From CAVQGM01 sp963712065 (GTDB lineage Bacteria; Actinomycetota; Acidimicrobiia; Acidimicrobiales; Acidimicrobilacustridaceae): a stretch of 64,000 nucleotides of DNA. The position numbers and the translations under genes are program-made. Location: assembly GCA_963712065.1 (NCBI GenBank), contig CAVQGM010000002.1:1054001-1118000 (forward strand), given 5' to 3'. Numbering within the stretch: position 1 is the first letter of the stretch; each line of letters begins with the position of its first letter. Under the pieces are notes generated by a model. The model searched no databases and had not been told where the DNA came from. It saw only the letters and a program-made list of their open reading frames with translations. Of the stretch, positions 1-7,775 are shown in pieces.

Positions 1-417
1 CTCCCGGCTCAGGTCGTCGACGCACAGGCGCACCAACCGGGCGTGGGCGGTGAGGTTCACGGCGATGGTGGTCGCCCACGCCGCTTCGTAGGCATCGCTG
101 TGGATCGGCGCCGGCAGGCTCACCCCGGCGTTGTTGACGACGATGTCGACGGGACCGAGATCCCGCCGCACGGCGCGCACCGCGTCGGCGAGCGACCGGG
201 GCTCGGCCACGTCGACCGCCACGCCGAGCGCGGTCGCCCCCGCCCCGACCAGCTCGGCGACCGCCTCGTCGACGCGATCGGCTTGGCGGTCGAGCACCGC
301 GACACGGGCCCCCTCGTCGGCGAACAGCCGGACGGTGGCCCGCCCCATGCCGCTGCCGGCCCCGGTGACGACGGCGGTTCGGCCCGCGATCGACCGGCTC
401 AGCGACGACAGGGCCAC
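1..417 (-). CDS. SDR family oxidoreductase (3' end outside window)
   Basis: Short-chain dehydrogenase/reductase, an NAD(P)-dependent Rossmann-fold enzyme; 139 codons are visible and the C-terminal half, with the YxxxK catalytic motif, lies beyond the left edge. The glycine-rich cofactor motif TGAGSGMG is near residues 17-24, and the structural NNAG motif near residues 95-98. I chose the GTG at 417 because a TACGAT hexamer lies 8 nt upstream, the leaderless arrangement seen repeatedly in this window. An ATG nearby at 427 is in a different frame. The substrate cannot be predicted from the part present. It is divergent from the small membrane protein at 478. Confidence 0.85.
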   Translation of the reverse strand, partial: MALSSLSRSIAGRTAVVTGAGSGMGRATVRLFADEGARVAVLDRQADRVDEAVAELVGAGATALGVAVDVAEPRSLADAVRAVRRDLGPVDIVVNNAGVSLPAPIHSDAYEAAWATTIAVNLTAHARLVRLCVDDLSRE

Positions 418-425
418 GGCGGGGC

Positions 426-431
426 ATCGTA
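426..431 (-). promoter_or_regulatory. -10 hexamer TACGAT, leaderless SDR gene
   Basis: On the minus strand this TANNNT hexamer ends 8 nt before the GTG at 417, so transcription should begin at or next to the start codon. No Shine-Dalgarno sequence is present. Confidence 0.5.
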
Positions 432-464
432 CCCGTCGACCGGTACCGCCACCGGTGGGGCCGG

Positions 465-470
465 TACGGT
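465..470 (+). promoter_or_regulatory. -10 hexamer TACGGT, leaderless small membrane protein gene
   Basis: TACGGT ends 7 nt before the GTG at 478. The spacing predicts a leaderless transcript and supports choosing this start. Confidence 0.5.
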
Positions 471-477
471 CACCGGG

Positions 478-768
478 GTGGAAGGCGTGGGTGATCTCTT
501 CGGCGCCATCGTCGTCACCGCGCTCGCCTGCATCCCGCTCGGCCTGTCGCTGTGGGCGTTGCTCGACTGCGCCCGCCGACCGGGCTGGGCATGGGCGCTC
601 GCCGACCGCCGGCAGGTCGTGTGGATGGCCGCCATCCTGTGCGGCTTCCTGACCGTCGTCGGCGGCCTGGCGATCTCGCTGTGGTACCTGCTGCGCATCC
701 GGCCCGAGATCGCCGCCGCCGAGGACGGCGGCATGCCCTGGCGACGGGGCCGACTCAGGCCGCGGTGA
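478..768 (+). CDS. Small two-helix membrane protein (DUF2516-like)
   Basis: A 96-residue protein with two hydrophobic segments: about residues 6-23 (IVVTALACIPLGLSLWALL) and 44-67 (VVWMAAILCGFLTVVGGLAISLWY), followed by a charged tail ending in RGRLRPR. The pattern of a helix, LLDCARRP, then a second helix ending near YLLRIRPE resembles actinobacterial DUF2516 proteins (helix, ALxDAxxR, helix, YLxDVRP). That is resemblance by eye only and the function is unknown. The GTG start has no Shine-Dalgarno but has a -10 hexamer 7 nt upstream. The last 14 bp overlap the end of the convergent glycosyltransferase gene. Confidence 0.7.
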   Translation: MEGVGDLFGAIVVTALACIPLGLSLWALLDCARRPGWAWALADRRQVVWMAAILCGFLTVVGGLAISLWYLLRIRPEIAAAEDGGMPWRRGRLRPR

Positions 769-1696
769 CCGGCGACGGCTCACCGGCGTCGGTGAACATC
801 TCCGCCGGCGGCGGGCCGAAGCGCCCACGCACGAAGTCGACCATCCCGAGGGCCCGGCCCCGGGCCGAGTACAGCAGCGGCCGAGACGAGGGCTGCACGA
901 GCCCGCGGCCGAGCTGCCACCCGGCGATGAGGAAGCGGACCGACGCGTGGTAGACGCCCGAGTGGTCGCGCACGAGCAGCAGCGTGTTGCGGTGCATGAG
1001 GTAGTCGACCGCGGGGCTGCCGGATCGCATCGTCGGGTTCGTCACCATCACGCCCCGGACGAGGCCGACCTCCCATCCCGCAGCAGCGGCCCGCAGGCCG
1101 AGGTCGGCCTCCTCGCAGTAGGCGAAGTAGCGCTCGTCGAACAGGCCGATGTCGCCGAGGCAGGCCCGCCGGGCGAGGAGCAGCGTGCCGTGCGGGTAGT
1201 CGACCGACTCCCACCCCTCGCCCCCCGACACGGCCGTGGGAGCGGGCACGGTCATGCCGCCGAAGTAGGGGTCGACCACCGGCACATGACCGTCACCGAC
1301 GTCGGCGCAGGCGAGCCCGGCGCGGGGACGGGCCTCGGCGGCGTCGATCAGGCGGGCGAGGGTGTCGTCGGCAGGCAGGGCGTCGTGCGGGGCGAGGGCG
1401 CACCACTGGCCGTCGGCCACGGCGAGCCACCGTCGGAAGCCGGCGTTGGCGGCGGGGCCGAAGCCGGTGTTGGCCCCCAGCTCGACCAGCTCCACGTCGC
1501 GCCCGGCAGCGGCCACCGTGCGACGGAGCTCGGTGAGGGCCTCCGGCTCGGAGCCGTTGTCGACCACCACCACGTGGACGGGCACCCCCTGGTGGGTGAA
1601 CCGCTCGATGGTGGTCGCGCAGCGGGTCGGCTGGTTCCAGTGGACGAGGACGACCCAGACCGCGTCGGAGCGGTGGCGAGCGGGCGAGGTGGGCAC
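755..1696 (-). CDS. Glycosyltransferase family 2
   Basis: A 313-residue GT-A fold glycosyltransferase of the rhamnosyltransferase-like GT2 group, which transfers a sugar from a nucleotide donor onto a lipid or polysaccharide. Visible motifs are the N-terminal VVLVHWNQP strand (about residues 15-23), VVVDNGSE (about 43-50), NTGFGPAANAGF (about 75-86), the HDALPADD acidic region standing in for the DxD metal site, and the C-terminal acceptor motif GLFDERYFAYCEEADLGLR, where members usually have E-D/E-x-D-L. There are no membrane helices, so it is probably cytoplasmic or peripheral. The GTG at 1696 has a TACGCT hexamer 8 nt upstream. Donor and acceptor cannot be inferred. It is not part of a polysaccharide cluster here. 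Confidence 0.85.
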   Translation of the reverse strand: MPTSPARHRSDAVWVVLVHWNQPTRCATTIERFTHQGVPVHVVVVDNGSEPEALTELRRTVAAAGRDVELVELGANTGFGPAANAGFRRWLAVADGQWCALAPHDALPADDTLARLIDAAEARPRAGLACADVGDGHVPVVDPYFGGMTVPAPTAVSGGEGWESVDYPHGTLLLARRACLGDIGLFDERYFAYCEEADLGLRAAAAGWEVGLVRGVMVTNPTMRSGSPAVDYLMHRNTLLLVRDHSGVYHASVRFLIAGWQLGRGLVQPSSRPLLYSARGRALGMVDFVRGRFGPPPAEMFTDAGEPSPVTAA

Positions 1697-1704
1697 GGCG
1701 GCGG

Positions 1705-1710
1705 AGCGTA
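1705..1710 (-). promoter_or_regulatory. -10 hexamer TACGCT, leaderless GT2 gene
   Basis: The minus-strand hexamer ends 8 nt before the GTG at 1696. No ribosome-binding site is seen. Confidence 0.45.
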
Positions 1711-1759
1711 CCCCGTCGCCGGCCGCGCCCCCGACCGGCGAGGGCGGCCGCCGAGCCCG

Positions 1760-2374
1760 TCAGGAGCCGGTGCTGGCCCGGATCAGGGCGTGCTGCACGA
1801 GCTCGAGCAGCGCCACCTTGGTCTGGCCGCGGTCCCGGGCGTCGGTGGTGATCATCGGGACGTCGGCGGGGACCGACAGCGCCTCGCGCACGTCCTCGAG
1901 CGAGTGGTACTGCTTGCCGTGGAAGAGGTTGACCGCCACGATGAACGGCACCCCGTTCGTCTCCATGTAGTCGACGGCGGGGAAGCAGTCGGCCAGGCGG
2001 TTCGTGTCGACCAGCACGACGGCACCGATGGCGCCTCGCACCAGGTCGTCCCACATGAACTTGAACCGGTCCTGTCCGGGCGTCCCGAACAGGTAGAGGA
2101 TCAGGTCGTCACCGAGGGTGATGCGACCGAAGTCCATGGCGACCGTGGTCGACGTCTTGCCGGTGTTGACACCACCGGTCTCGTCGATGCCCTCGGCGAC
2201 CTTGGTCATGGCCGCCTCGGTCGTCAGCGGCGCGATCTCGGAGATGGAGCCGACGAACGTCGTCTTCCCCACCGCGAACCCGCCGGCGACGATGATCTTG
2301 ACGGGAAGGGGGACGGTGCCCCCCTCCTCCTCGGGTTCGACCGAGGCCGGAGCCTCAGAGCGCTTGAAGGCCAT
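1760..2374 (-). CDS. cvnD: Conservon GTPase CvnD (MglA/Ras-like)
   Basis: A 204-residue small GTP-binding protein, fourth gene of an actinobacterial conservon. The P-loop GGFAVGKTT is at residues 31-39. A switch-I type stretch follows (TGKTSTTVAMDFG), then the G3 motif GTPGQDRF. The usual G4 NKxD is replaced by VNLF, as is typical of this family. In the conservon model the GTPase associates with CvnA, CvnB and CvnC as a membrane-linked switch similar to a eukaryotic G-protein system. The gene start overlaps the end of cvnC by 20 bp, so the two are translationally coupled. The N-terminus carries an acidic stretch (EPEEEGG) before the first strand. The assignment rests on motifs plus the complete gene order and is firm. 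Confidence 0.93.
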   Translation of the reverse strand: MAFKRSEAPASVEPEEEGGTVPLPVKIIVAGGFAVGKTTFVGSISEIAPLTTEAAMTKVAEGIDETGGVNTGKTSTTVAMDFGRITLGDDLILYLFGTPGQDRFKFMWDDLVRGAIGAVVLVDTNRLADCFPAVDYMETNGVPFIVAVNLFHGKQYHSLEDVREALSVPADVPMITTDARDRGQTKVALLELVQHALIRASTGS

Positions 2375-2729
2375 CGAGCACCCTTTCCAGGAGTTTCAGG
2401 TCGGGCCGGTCGCCCGTGGTGGCGTGTTGCGGCTTGTAGCTGGTGAGAAAGCCCTCTTCGGCCATGTCACCGACGAGGACCCGTGCCACCCCGAGCGGGA
2501 TGCTCAGGTGGGCCGAGACCTCGGCGATCGACAGCGGCGCCGTGCAGAGGGAGATGATCTTCTTGCGTTCGAGGGCCAGTCGCGGTGCGGCGGCGGCCCC
2601 CTGGGGGGTGACCTTGACGAGCGTCTCGAGGGGCAGATCGGCGTTCGAGCGCGTCCGACCACCGGTCAACACATAGGACCGGACCCGCAGCGCGGGGGTG
2701 TCGTCGTGCTCGTCGCCGAACGTGCTCAT
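2355..2729 (-). CDS. cvnC: Conservon DUF742 protein CvnC
   Basis: A 124-residue DUF742 protein. The N-terminal region contains RVRSYVLTGGRTR (about residues 15-27), the hallmark of the family, followed by LPLETLVKVT. A winged-helix-like C-terminal half follows (CTAPLSIAEVSAHLSIPLGVARVLVGDMAEEGFL), which resembles an HTH fold used for protein contact. It is the third gene of the conservon, overlapping cvnB by 4 bp at its start and cvnD by 20 bp at its end. Its biochemical role in conservons is poorly defined. Confidence 0.93.
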   Translation of the reverse strand: MSTFGDEHDDTPALRVRSYVLTGGRTRSNADLPLETLVKVTPQGAAAAPRLALERKKIISLCTAPLSIAEVSAHLSIPLGVARVLVGDMAEEGFLTSYKPQHATTGDRPDLKLLERVLDGLQAL

Positions 2730-3148
2730 CGGGGCAGGGCGGCCTGGAGCTCGGCGCGGATCTCGGGCGTCAGGACGGTGCCGGCCTTCTCGACCAGCAC
2801 GGCCATCTCGTAGGCGACGAGGCCGATGTCGCAGTCACCGGCGGCGGTGACGGCGAGGCTCGAGCCGTCGCTGATGCCGGTGACGAAGATGATGGCGTTC
2901 TCCATCTCGATCATCACCTGGTTGACGGCGCCACCGCCGAAGCGGCCGGCCGCGCCGAACGCCAGGCCGATGAGGCCCGACGACATGGCGGCGAACCGGT
3001 CGGCGGCGTCCCGATCGAGCCCCTCCGAGGCGGCGATGGGCAGGCCGTCGGCCGACACGACGACGGCCTCGTTCACGCCCGGCACGCGCTCGGCGAAGCT
3101 CTGGACGAGCCAGTTGAGGTTCTTGGCCTCCGAGCTCATTTGCAGCAT
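2726..3148 (-). CDS. cvnB: Conservon roadblock/LC7 protein CvnB
   Basis: A 140-residue roadblock/LC7-domain protein. The core reads NLNWLVQSFAERVPGVNEAVVVSADGLPIAAS, the family signature near the N-terminus, and the domain continues through GGAVNQVMIEMENAIIFVTGISDGSSLAV. Roadblock proteins act as partners or activators of MglA-type GTPases, matching cvnD in the same operon. The ATG at 3148 is preceded by a strong GGGGAGGAG ribosome-binding site about 10 nt upstream. A second in-frame ATG three codons on (3139) is possible. An 82-bp gap separates it from cvnA and a 4-bp overlap joins it to cvnC. Confidence 0.93.
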   Translation of the reverse strand: MLQMSSEAKNLNWLVQSFAERVPGVNEAVVVSADGLPIAASEGLDRDAADRFAAMSSGLIGLAFGAAGRFGGGAVNQVMIEMENAIIFVTGISDGSSLAVTAAGDCDIGLVAYEMAVLVEKAGTVLTPEIRAELQAALPR

Positions 3149-3230
3149 GGTCGTGGGTCTCCTCCCCTAGGTGGCCGGCCCGCCGGCGTCCCGGTCCGGG
3201 ACGACTGGACCGGTGTCGGTCGGCGGACGA

Positions 3231-5885
3231 TCACGTCTCCTCCGCATCGGCACCACCACGGCCCCTGTTGAGGCCGGAGCGGTACCGGGACAGCATCTTT
3301 CGCACTTCTTCGGGCGAGCGTTGGGTCTGGCCGGTGGCCCGGGCGCCGGTCGGGAGGTGCCCCGAGGCGGCCGTGTCCGACCGCTTCTTGGGGGTCCGTC
3401 GCACCAGGCCGGCGGCCGTCAAGGGCTTGGCGACGTCGGTGGCGCCGGCGGTGGCGGCATAGGCCGAGGCGGGCTCCGGGGTCTCGGGCTCGATCGCCGG
3501 TGGGGCGATCTCCTCGAGCGCCTCGGGGCTGTCGGGCGCCTCGATGACCGGCATCGACCCGAAGGCGCCGGGCACGCTGTCGGTGGGCGACAGCCCACGG
3601 GCCGGGGGTTCGACGGGGCCGGGGGCGAGCTCGTCGCTCACCAGTGACTGCAGCCCACGTTCGAAGTCGTCGCCGGCGGGCACGACGTCGTCGACCAGCT
3701 CGTCGAGGAGGTCGTCCGACGACAGCGACGCCGTCGTGGCCGCCTCGGCCCCGACCTGGTCGTCGGTGGCGAGGTCGTCCCCGACCTGGACGTCGCGGTC
3801 GGACATCGGGGCGGGCGGCGTCTCGACGACGTCGTCGACCGGCTCGAGCTCGACCTCGAACACCTCGACGTCGTCGACCACGGCATCGTCGGTGGCGACC
3901 TCGGCCAGCCCGACCGGTGCCGAGCCGGCGGCCTCGGGAGCGGCGACGTCGTCCGCGTAGCTCACGAGGTCGAGGGGCAGCGTGACGAGGGCGGTGACGC
4001 CACCGGTCGGCGACGCGGTGAGCCGGACCGAGATGCCGAAGCGCTGGGCGAGACGGCCGATCACGATGAAGCCGAGCGAGCGGGACAGGGCCAGTCCGAC
4101 GAGCGGCGGCCGGGTCAGCTGGGTGTTGGCCTCGGCCAGCTGCTCGGCGCTCATGCCGATGCCGTGGTCGGACACCGACAGGACGTAGCCGTCGGCCCCG
4201 GCGCGGTGGCCCACGATCTCGACCATCGTGTCGGGCGGCGAGAAGTGGGTGGCGTTCTCCATCAGCTCGGAGAGCAGGTGGGCGAGGTCGACGGCCACGT
4301 TGCCGCCCACCGTCGCCTCGTCGAGGGCGGACAGCTGGATCCGGGCGAAGTCCTCGACCTCGCCGATGGCCACGCGCACGACGTCGGCGAGGGCGACCGG
4401 ACGGCCGCGGCGACGGGGCGGCTCGGCCCCGGCCAGCACGAGCAGCGACTCGGCGTTGCGCCGCATCCGGGTGGCGAGGTGGTCCAGCTTGAACAGGTTG
4501 TCGAGCTGGTCCGGGTCCTCCTCGTGGGCCTCGAGCTGATCGATGAACTCGATCTGGCGGTCGAGGAGGCTCTGGTTGCGACGGGCCAGGTTGATGAAGA
4601 TGTCGCCGATGCCCTTGCGGAGCAGCTGGGACTGCTCCTCGGCGACCTCGACGGTCACCTGCTGGATCGAGTTGAAGGCGTCGGCGAGCTGACCGATCTC
4701 GTCCTTCGACTGGATGTCGATGGGGGTGAGCGTGGCCGACAGCGGCTCGTCCGCCTCGTCCGGGTTCCGCAACCGCTCGACGAGGGCCGGGAGCTTGTCG
4801 GTCGACAGCGTGTAGGCCGCCGCCGTGAGCTTGCGCAGGGGGCCGGTGGTCGCCCGGGCGACGACGGCGGCGATGAGCAGCGCAGCGATGATGGCGGCGA
4901 GGGCGCCGGTGACGTACAGGGTCGCCGCGTTCTGCGCGTCGGCGGCCAGGCTCGAGGCCTCGGCGATCACGTTGTCGATCAGGACGACCTCGACGCTCTG
5001 CAGGCTCGTGAGCCGCTCGACGCTGGCGTCGACGAAGCTGCGCACGTCGACGTCGACGTCGTTGCCGTCGAGGCCGCCGTCGATGACGTCCTGGGCGAGG
5101 CCGTCGTAGCGCTGGCCAGCCCCGGCGTCCCGCTTGAGCTGCTTCTCGGCGGCGGTGGCGCCCCCTTCGTCGAAGGTCTTCTCCGCCTGGGCGGCGTCGT
5201 TGCTCGCCGAGTCGGCGATGGCGAAGCTGGCGCAGTTCGCATCGACCGGATCGCAGAGGGTGCCGTCCCGGTTGAGGAACGAGCCCTGGGCGGCGACGCC
5301 CGCGAGCAGGCCGGATTGCGTGGCCACAGCGCTCTTGTAGCGCTCGAGGTTGACGACGGTGGTGAGGCCCCGCAACAGCGACGCCTCGTTGGCCTCGGGC
5401 ACGAGCGAGGCGTTGACCCTCACGAGGTCGCCGTAGATCGCGGCGAAGTTCTCCACCACCGCCGCGGTCTCGGTCTGCTGGAAGTCGACCGTGGTCCGGT
5501 TGGTCGGCAGGGTCTCGAGACGGTTCTCGGCCTGCCTCACCGCATCGGCGATCGTGTCGGAGTCCTGGGCCGGGTCGACGTCGTCGAGCGAGGCCTGATA
5601 GGCCTCGAGGGCTCGGTCGGTGGCCACCCGGGCGGCGGCCAGATCGGGCCGGAAGCGCACGCCGTCACCGCCGACGAAGGCCGACGACCACACGGTCTCG
5701 ACCTGAAGGGCCTGGATGAGCCCCGAGTTGACGCCCACGAACTGCGTCAGCTCCTCGACCCGGTTGGCGTTGTCGGCCTCGTCGACCCTCTGCGACACCC
5801 CGATGGCGGCGAGGATCACGAGCACGATCACCGGCGCGGCGAGGACCGTGAAGAGCTTCGTGCCGACCTTCATGTTGCGCAGCAT
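3231..5885 (-). CDS. cvnA: Conservon sensor histidine-kinase-like protein CvnA
   Basis: An 884-residue membrane sensor. A first transmembrane helix (about residues 10-30, LFTVLAAPVIVLVILAAIG) leads into an extracytoplasmic nitrate/nitrite-sensing-like (NIT) domain of about 270 residues. A second helix (GALAAIIAALLIAAVVA) is followed by HAMP and a HATPase_c domain with N-box LLSELMENATHFSPP, G1 box SDHGIGM and a late G2 region. No canonical H-box with a phosphorylatable histidine is evident, as in other CvnA proteins. The long acidic, Val/Asp/Pro-rich tail ends in RSPEEVRKMLSRYRSGLNRGR-like residues, a conserved CvnA terminus. I chose the ATG at 5885 (MLRNMKVG), preceded by GAGG; the frame stays open further upstream but that stretch lacks domain character. 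First gene of cvnABCD. Confidence 0.93.
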   Translation of the reverse strand: MLRNMKVGTKLFTVLAAPVIVLVILAAIGVSQRVDEADNANRVEELTQFVGVNSGLIQALQVETVWSSAFVGGDGVRFRPDLAAARVATDRALEAYQASLDDVDPAQDSDTIADAVRQAENRLETLPTNRTTVDFQQTETAAVVENFAAIYGDLVRVNASLVPEANEASLLRGLTTVVNLERYKSAVATQSGLLAGVAAQGSFLNRDGTLCDPVDANCASFAIADSASNDAAQAEKTFDEGGATAAEKQLKRDAGAGQRYDGLAQDVIDGGLDGNDVDVDVRSFVDASVERLTSLQSVEVVLIDNVIAEASSLAADAQNAATLYVTGALAAIIAALLIAAVVARATTGPLRKLTAAAYTLSTDKLPALVERLRNPDEADEPLSATLTPIDIQSKDEIGQLADAFNSIQQVTVEVAEEQSQLLRKGIGDIFINLARRNQSLLDRQIEFIDQLEAHEEDPDQLDNLFKLDHLATRMRRNAESLLVLAGAEPPRRRGRPVALADVVRVAIGEVEDFARIQLSALDEATVGGNVAVDLAHLLSELMENATHFSPPDTMVEIVGHRAGADGYVLSVSDHGIGMSAEQLAEANTQLTRPPLVGLALSRSLGFIVIGRLAQRFGISVRLTASPTGGVTALVTLPLDLVSYADDVAAPEAAGSAPVGLAEVATDDAVVDDVEVFEVELEPVDDVVETPPAPMSDRDVQVGDDLATDDQVGAEAATTASLSSDDLLDELVDDVVPAGDDFERGLQSLVSDELAPGPVEPPARGLSPTDSVPGAFGSMPVIEAPDSPEALEEIAPPAIEPETPEPASAYAATAGATDVAKPLTAAGLVRRTPKKRSDTAASGHLPTGARATGQTQRSPEEVRKMLSRYRSGLNRGRGGADAEET

Positions 5886-6034
5886 GAGCAGCCTCGCATC
5901 TCGATGTTGGTTCGATCCGTTGCGGGAGGACCCCTGCGGGAGGGGACCGCCGACCACGCGGCCGGCCCGTCCCGAAACCATCGACCCCTCGGAGCCGATG
6001 TTGAGCAGTGAGCGGCGCGATCCGCGCTCGCCGT

Positions 6035-6069
6035 GAGCACTTCTGGGTCGTTCGACCCAGCCCGTGCTC
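6035..6069. promoter_or_regulatory. 35-bp nested inverted repeat, candidate operator
   Basis: Outer arms GAGCAC (6035-6040) and GTGCTC (6064-6069) enclose inner arms CTGGGTCG (6043-6050) and CGACCCAG (6053-6060) around a TT centre. All 14 arm pairs match. It lies about 150 bp upstream of cvnA and 120 bp upstream of the gene at 6189, upstream of that gene's TAAAGT hexamer, which suits a regulator site better than a terminator. Confidence 0.5.
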
Positions 6070-6115
6070 GGCGGGCCGTGGGACGGAAACCCTCCCCCTG
6101 ACCCCGGTGCATCGC

Positions 6116-6121
6116 TAAAGT
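6116..6121 (+). promoter_or_regulatory. -10 hexamer TAAAGT
   Basis: The only clear TANNNT between the nested repeat and the GTG at 6189. It would give a leader of roughly 60 nt containing the GGAGAGGAG ribosome-binding site. Confidence 0.4.
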
Positions 6122-6188
6122 GCGCGCCGGGCGCCGAGGACTCGGTGGACCGTGTTGGGCGCACGCCGCCCACGGGAGAGGAGACAAC

Positions 6189-6890
6189 GTGAGCGATACC
6201 CCTCAAGGTCCTGACTGGTGGCAGGCCTCGGACGGCAAGTGGTACCCGCCCGAGCAGGCACCGGGCAGTGGCGCCTCACCGGCGGGTGGCGGCGGCGCCG
6301 CCACCGTCGACATCGGCACGGTGTTCAGCTACGCCTGGAACAAGTTCATCGCCAACATCGGCGACATCATCGTGATCTGGCTGATCGTGATCGCCGTCCA
6401 GGTCGTGTTCAACATCTTCAGCCAGTTCGTCGACAGCATCGTCCTCAGCCTGGTGCTGAGCGTGATCGGCTTCATCATCAGCATGGTCGTCCAGATCGCC
6501 CTGATCCGGATCGGCCTGTTGATCACCGCCGGAGAGCGGCCCAGCCCGTCGGCGGCGTTCGACTTCACGAACCTCGGCCCCTACATCCTGGCGTCGATCC
6601 TGTTCGGCATCGGTGTGATGCTCGGCTTGGTCGTGTTCTGCATCGGCGCCGTCATCGTGGGCTTCCTGTTCTGGTTCTACGGGTACTACGTGCTCGACCA
6701 GAACCAGGACCCGGTGGCCAGCCTCAAGTCGTCCTTCGAGCTCACGACCAAGAACTTCAGCACGGTCGGCGTGTGGGCGATCCTCGCCTTCCTGCTCAGC
6801 ATCTGCACCTGCGGCCTCGCCGCCCCGATCCTCCAGATCGGCACCGCCTACATCTACCGCACCCTCAACGGCCAGGCCGTCGCTCCCTGA
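6189..6890 (+). CDS. Multi-pass membrane protein with N-terminal WWQASDGKWYPPE module
   Basis: A 233-residue protein. Residues about 8-22 carry PDWWQASDGKWYPPEQ, a short aromatic module related in flavour to DUF2510, followed by a Gly/Ala/Ser linker. From about residue 42 there is a membrane domain beginning with VFSYAWNKFIANIGDIIVIWLIVIAVQVVF and containing about five to six hydrophobic segments. The arrangement resembles glycerophosphoryl-diester or YciC-like integral membrane domains (DUF975-like), but I cannot name the family securely. The GTG start has an excellent GGAGAGGAG site 6 nt upstream. It is a paralogue of the protein at 7006 over the membrane domain. A strong hairpin follows the stop. 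Function unknown. Confidence 0.75.
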   Translation: MSDTPQGPDWWQASDGKWYPPEQAPGSGASPAGGGGAATVDIGTVFSYAWNKFIANIGDIIVIWLIVIAVQVVFNIFSQFVDSIVLSLVLSVIGFIISMVVQIALIRIGLLITAGERPSPSAAFDFTNLGPYILASILFGIGVMLGLVVFCIGAVIVGFLFWFYGYYVLDQNQDPVASLKSSFELTTKNFSTVGVWAILAFLLSICTCGLAAPILQIGTAYIYRTLNGQAVAP

Positions 6891-6914
6891 CCCAGCCGGT
6901 CGTGCGATCCGCAC

Positions 6915-6941
6915 GGTGCCCCGGGCGATGCCCGGGGCACC
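6915..6941 (+). terminator. Perfect 12-bp stem hairpin, probable terminator
   Basis: GGTGCCCCGGGC, a 3-nt loop GAT, then GCCCGGGGCACC, a perfect 12-bp GC stem starting 25 bp after the stop codon at 6890. There is no U-tract, as is usual for terminators in high-GC actinobacteria. Confidence 0.7.
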
Positions 6942-6972
6942 GCCGCGTCTGGGTCCCGGGGGTCCCAGCAGC

Positions 6973-6978
6973 TAACCT
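6973..6978 (+). promoter_or_regulatory. -10 hexamer TAACCT
   Basis: TAACCT lies 27 nt before the GTG at 7006, immediately after the upstream terminator. This implies a separate transcript with a leader of about 20 nt carrying the CGAGGAGA ribosome-binding site. Confidence 0.45.
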
Positions 6979-7005
6979 CCGGCGCCGACCGCCCGAGGAG
7001 AACCG

Positions 7006-7695
7006 GTGAGCGACATCCCCCCCGACGATCACGACGACGACCATCCCGAGGAGCCCGGCCGACCCGAGATCCTCGGCACCTCGATCGCCGAGGTCCTCAC
7101 CTACGCCTGGCGGAAGTTCACCCAGAGCCTCGGCCAGTGGGTGGTCATCTGGCTGGCGATCCTCGGGATCAGCGTCGCCGTGTTCGCCGCCAGCCTGTTC
7201 ATCAGCGCCGGCACCACCACCAGCGGCGACACCGACCCCCAGGCCACGTTCAACCTGACGGGGTTCGTGGCCGCCGTCATCGGCGGGGTCGTGCTCGGCA
7301 TCCTGCTGGTGGTGGTGGCCCGCGCGGCGGTGATGGCGGTCGAAGGCCGACCGATCGACGTCGGCGAGGCGTTCCGGCTCACGGGCCCCAACCTGGCCGC
7401 CGGCGCGGTGTTCGGCGGCGTCTACGGCATCTTCAACGCCGCCCTGCCCCTCGTCGGGATCGTCGTGTTCGTGGTGCTGGGCTTCATGCCCGTGCTCTCC
7501 GCCCTCGACGACCGAGGCGCCGACACCATCGGCGACGCCGTGCGCACGCTCCGGCGGCAGCCCCGCACGAGCCTGCCGTTCTGGGTGATCGGGTGGTTCC
7601 TCACCGGCTGCCTGTGCGCCATCGGGGCCCCCATCACCATGCTGGGCGCCGTGTACCTGGTGAAGCGCTACCGCGACGAGCCCGTCGCCCCCTAG
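7006..7695 (+). CDS. Multi-pass membrane protein, paralogue of the protein at 6189
   Basis: A 229-residue protein with an acidic, His/Asp-rich N-terminus (DDHDDDHPEEPGRPEI) and a membrane domain that aligns by eye with its neighbour: EVLTYAWRKFTQSLGQWVVIWLAILGISVAVF against VFSYAWNKFIANIGDIIVIWLIVIAVQVVF. About five to six hydrophobic helices follow, with a conserved-looking amphipathic stretch (DRGADTIGDAVRTLRRQPRTSL) before the last two. It lacks the WWQASDGKWYPPE module of its two flanking neighbours. The GTG start has GAGGAGA 5 nt upstream and its own -10 hexamer. It arose by tandem duplication with the 6189 gene. Function unknown. Confidence 0.75.
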   Translation: MSDIPPDDHDDDHPEEPGRPEILGTSIAEVLTYAWRKFTQSLGQWVVIWLAILGISVAVFAASLFISAGTTTSGDTDPQATFNLTGFVAAVIGGVVLGILLVVVARAAVMAVEGRPIDVGEAFRLTGPNLAAGAVFGGVYGIFNAALPLVGIVVFVVLGFMPVLSALDDRGADTIGDAVRTLRRQPRTSLPFWVIGWFLTGCLCAIGAPITMLGAVYLVKRYRDEPVAP

Positions 7696-7738
7696 CCCCC
7701 CGACCCTCGGATCCCCGTCACCCCCGGGGCCGTGCTGC

Positions 7739-7744
7739 TACCTT
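7739..7744 (+). promoter_or_regulatory. -10 hexamer TACCTT
   Basis: TACCTT lies 31 nt before the ATG at 7776 in the 80-bp gap after the previous stop, implying a short leadered transcript. Confidence 0.4.
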
Positions 7745-7775
7745 CCCGCGGACCACACGGGCGAGGGGGCGGCGG

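Larger units (their letters stand above)
5886..6188. other. Divergent intergenic region between cvnA and a membrane-protein gene
   Basis: 303 bp without a convincing gene. It should hold the promoters for cvnA (leftward) and for the protein at 6189 (rightward). It contains the nested inverted repeat at 6035-6069 and a TAAAGT hexamer at 6116-6121. I see no riboswitch-like or tRNA-like structure. The cvnA frame stays open through much of it, as expected at this GC content, but with no recognisable domain. Confidence 0.5.

Noticed and set aside
4164..6011. 615-codon plus-strand open frame opposite cvnA
   Set aside because: The residues are His/Gly/Arg/Asp-rich without any domain; it mirrors the codons of cvnA on the other strand, as expected at this GC content.
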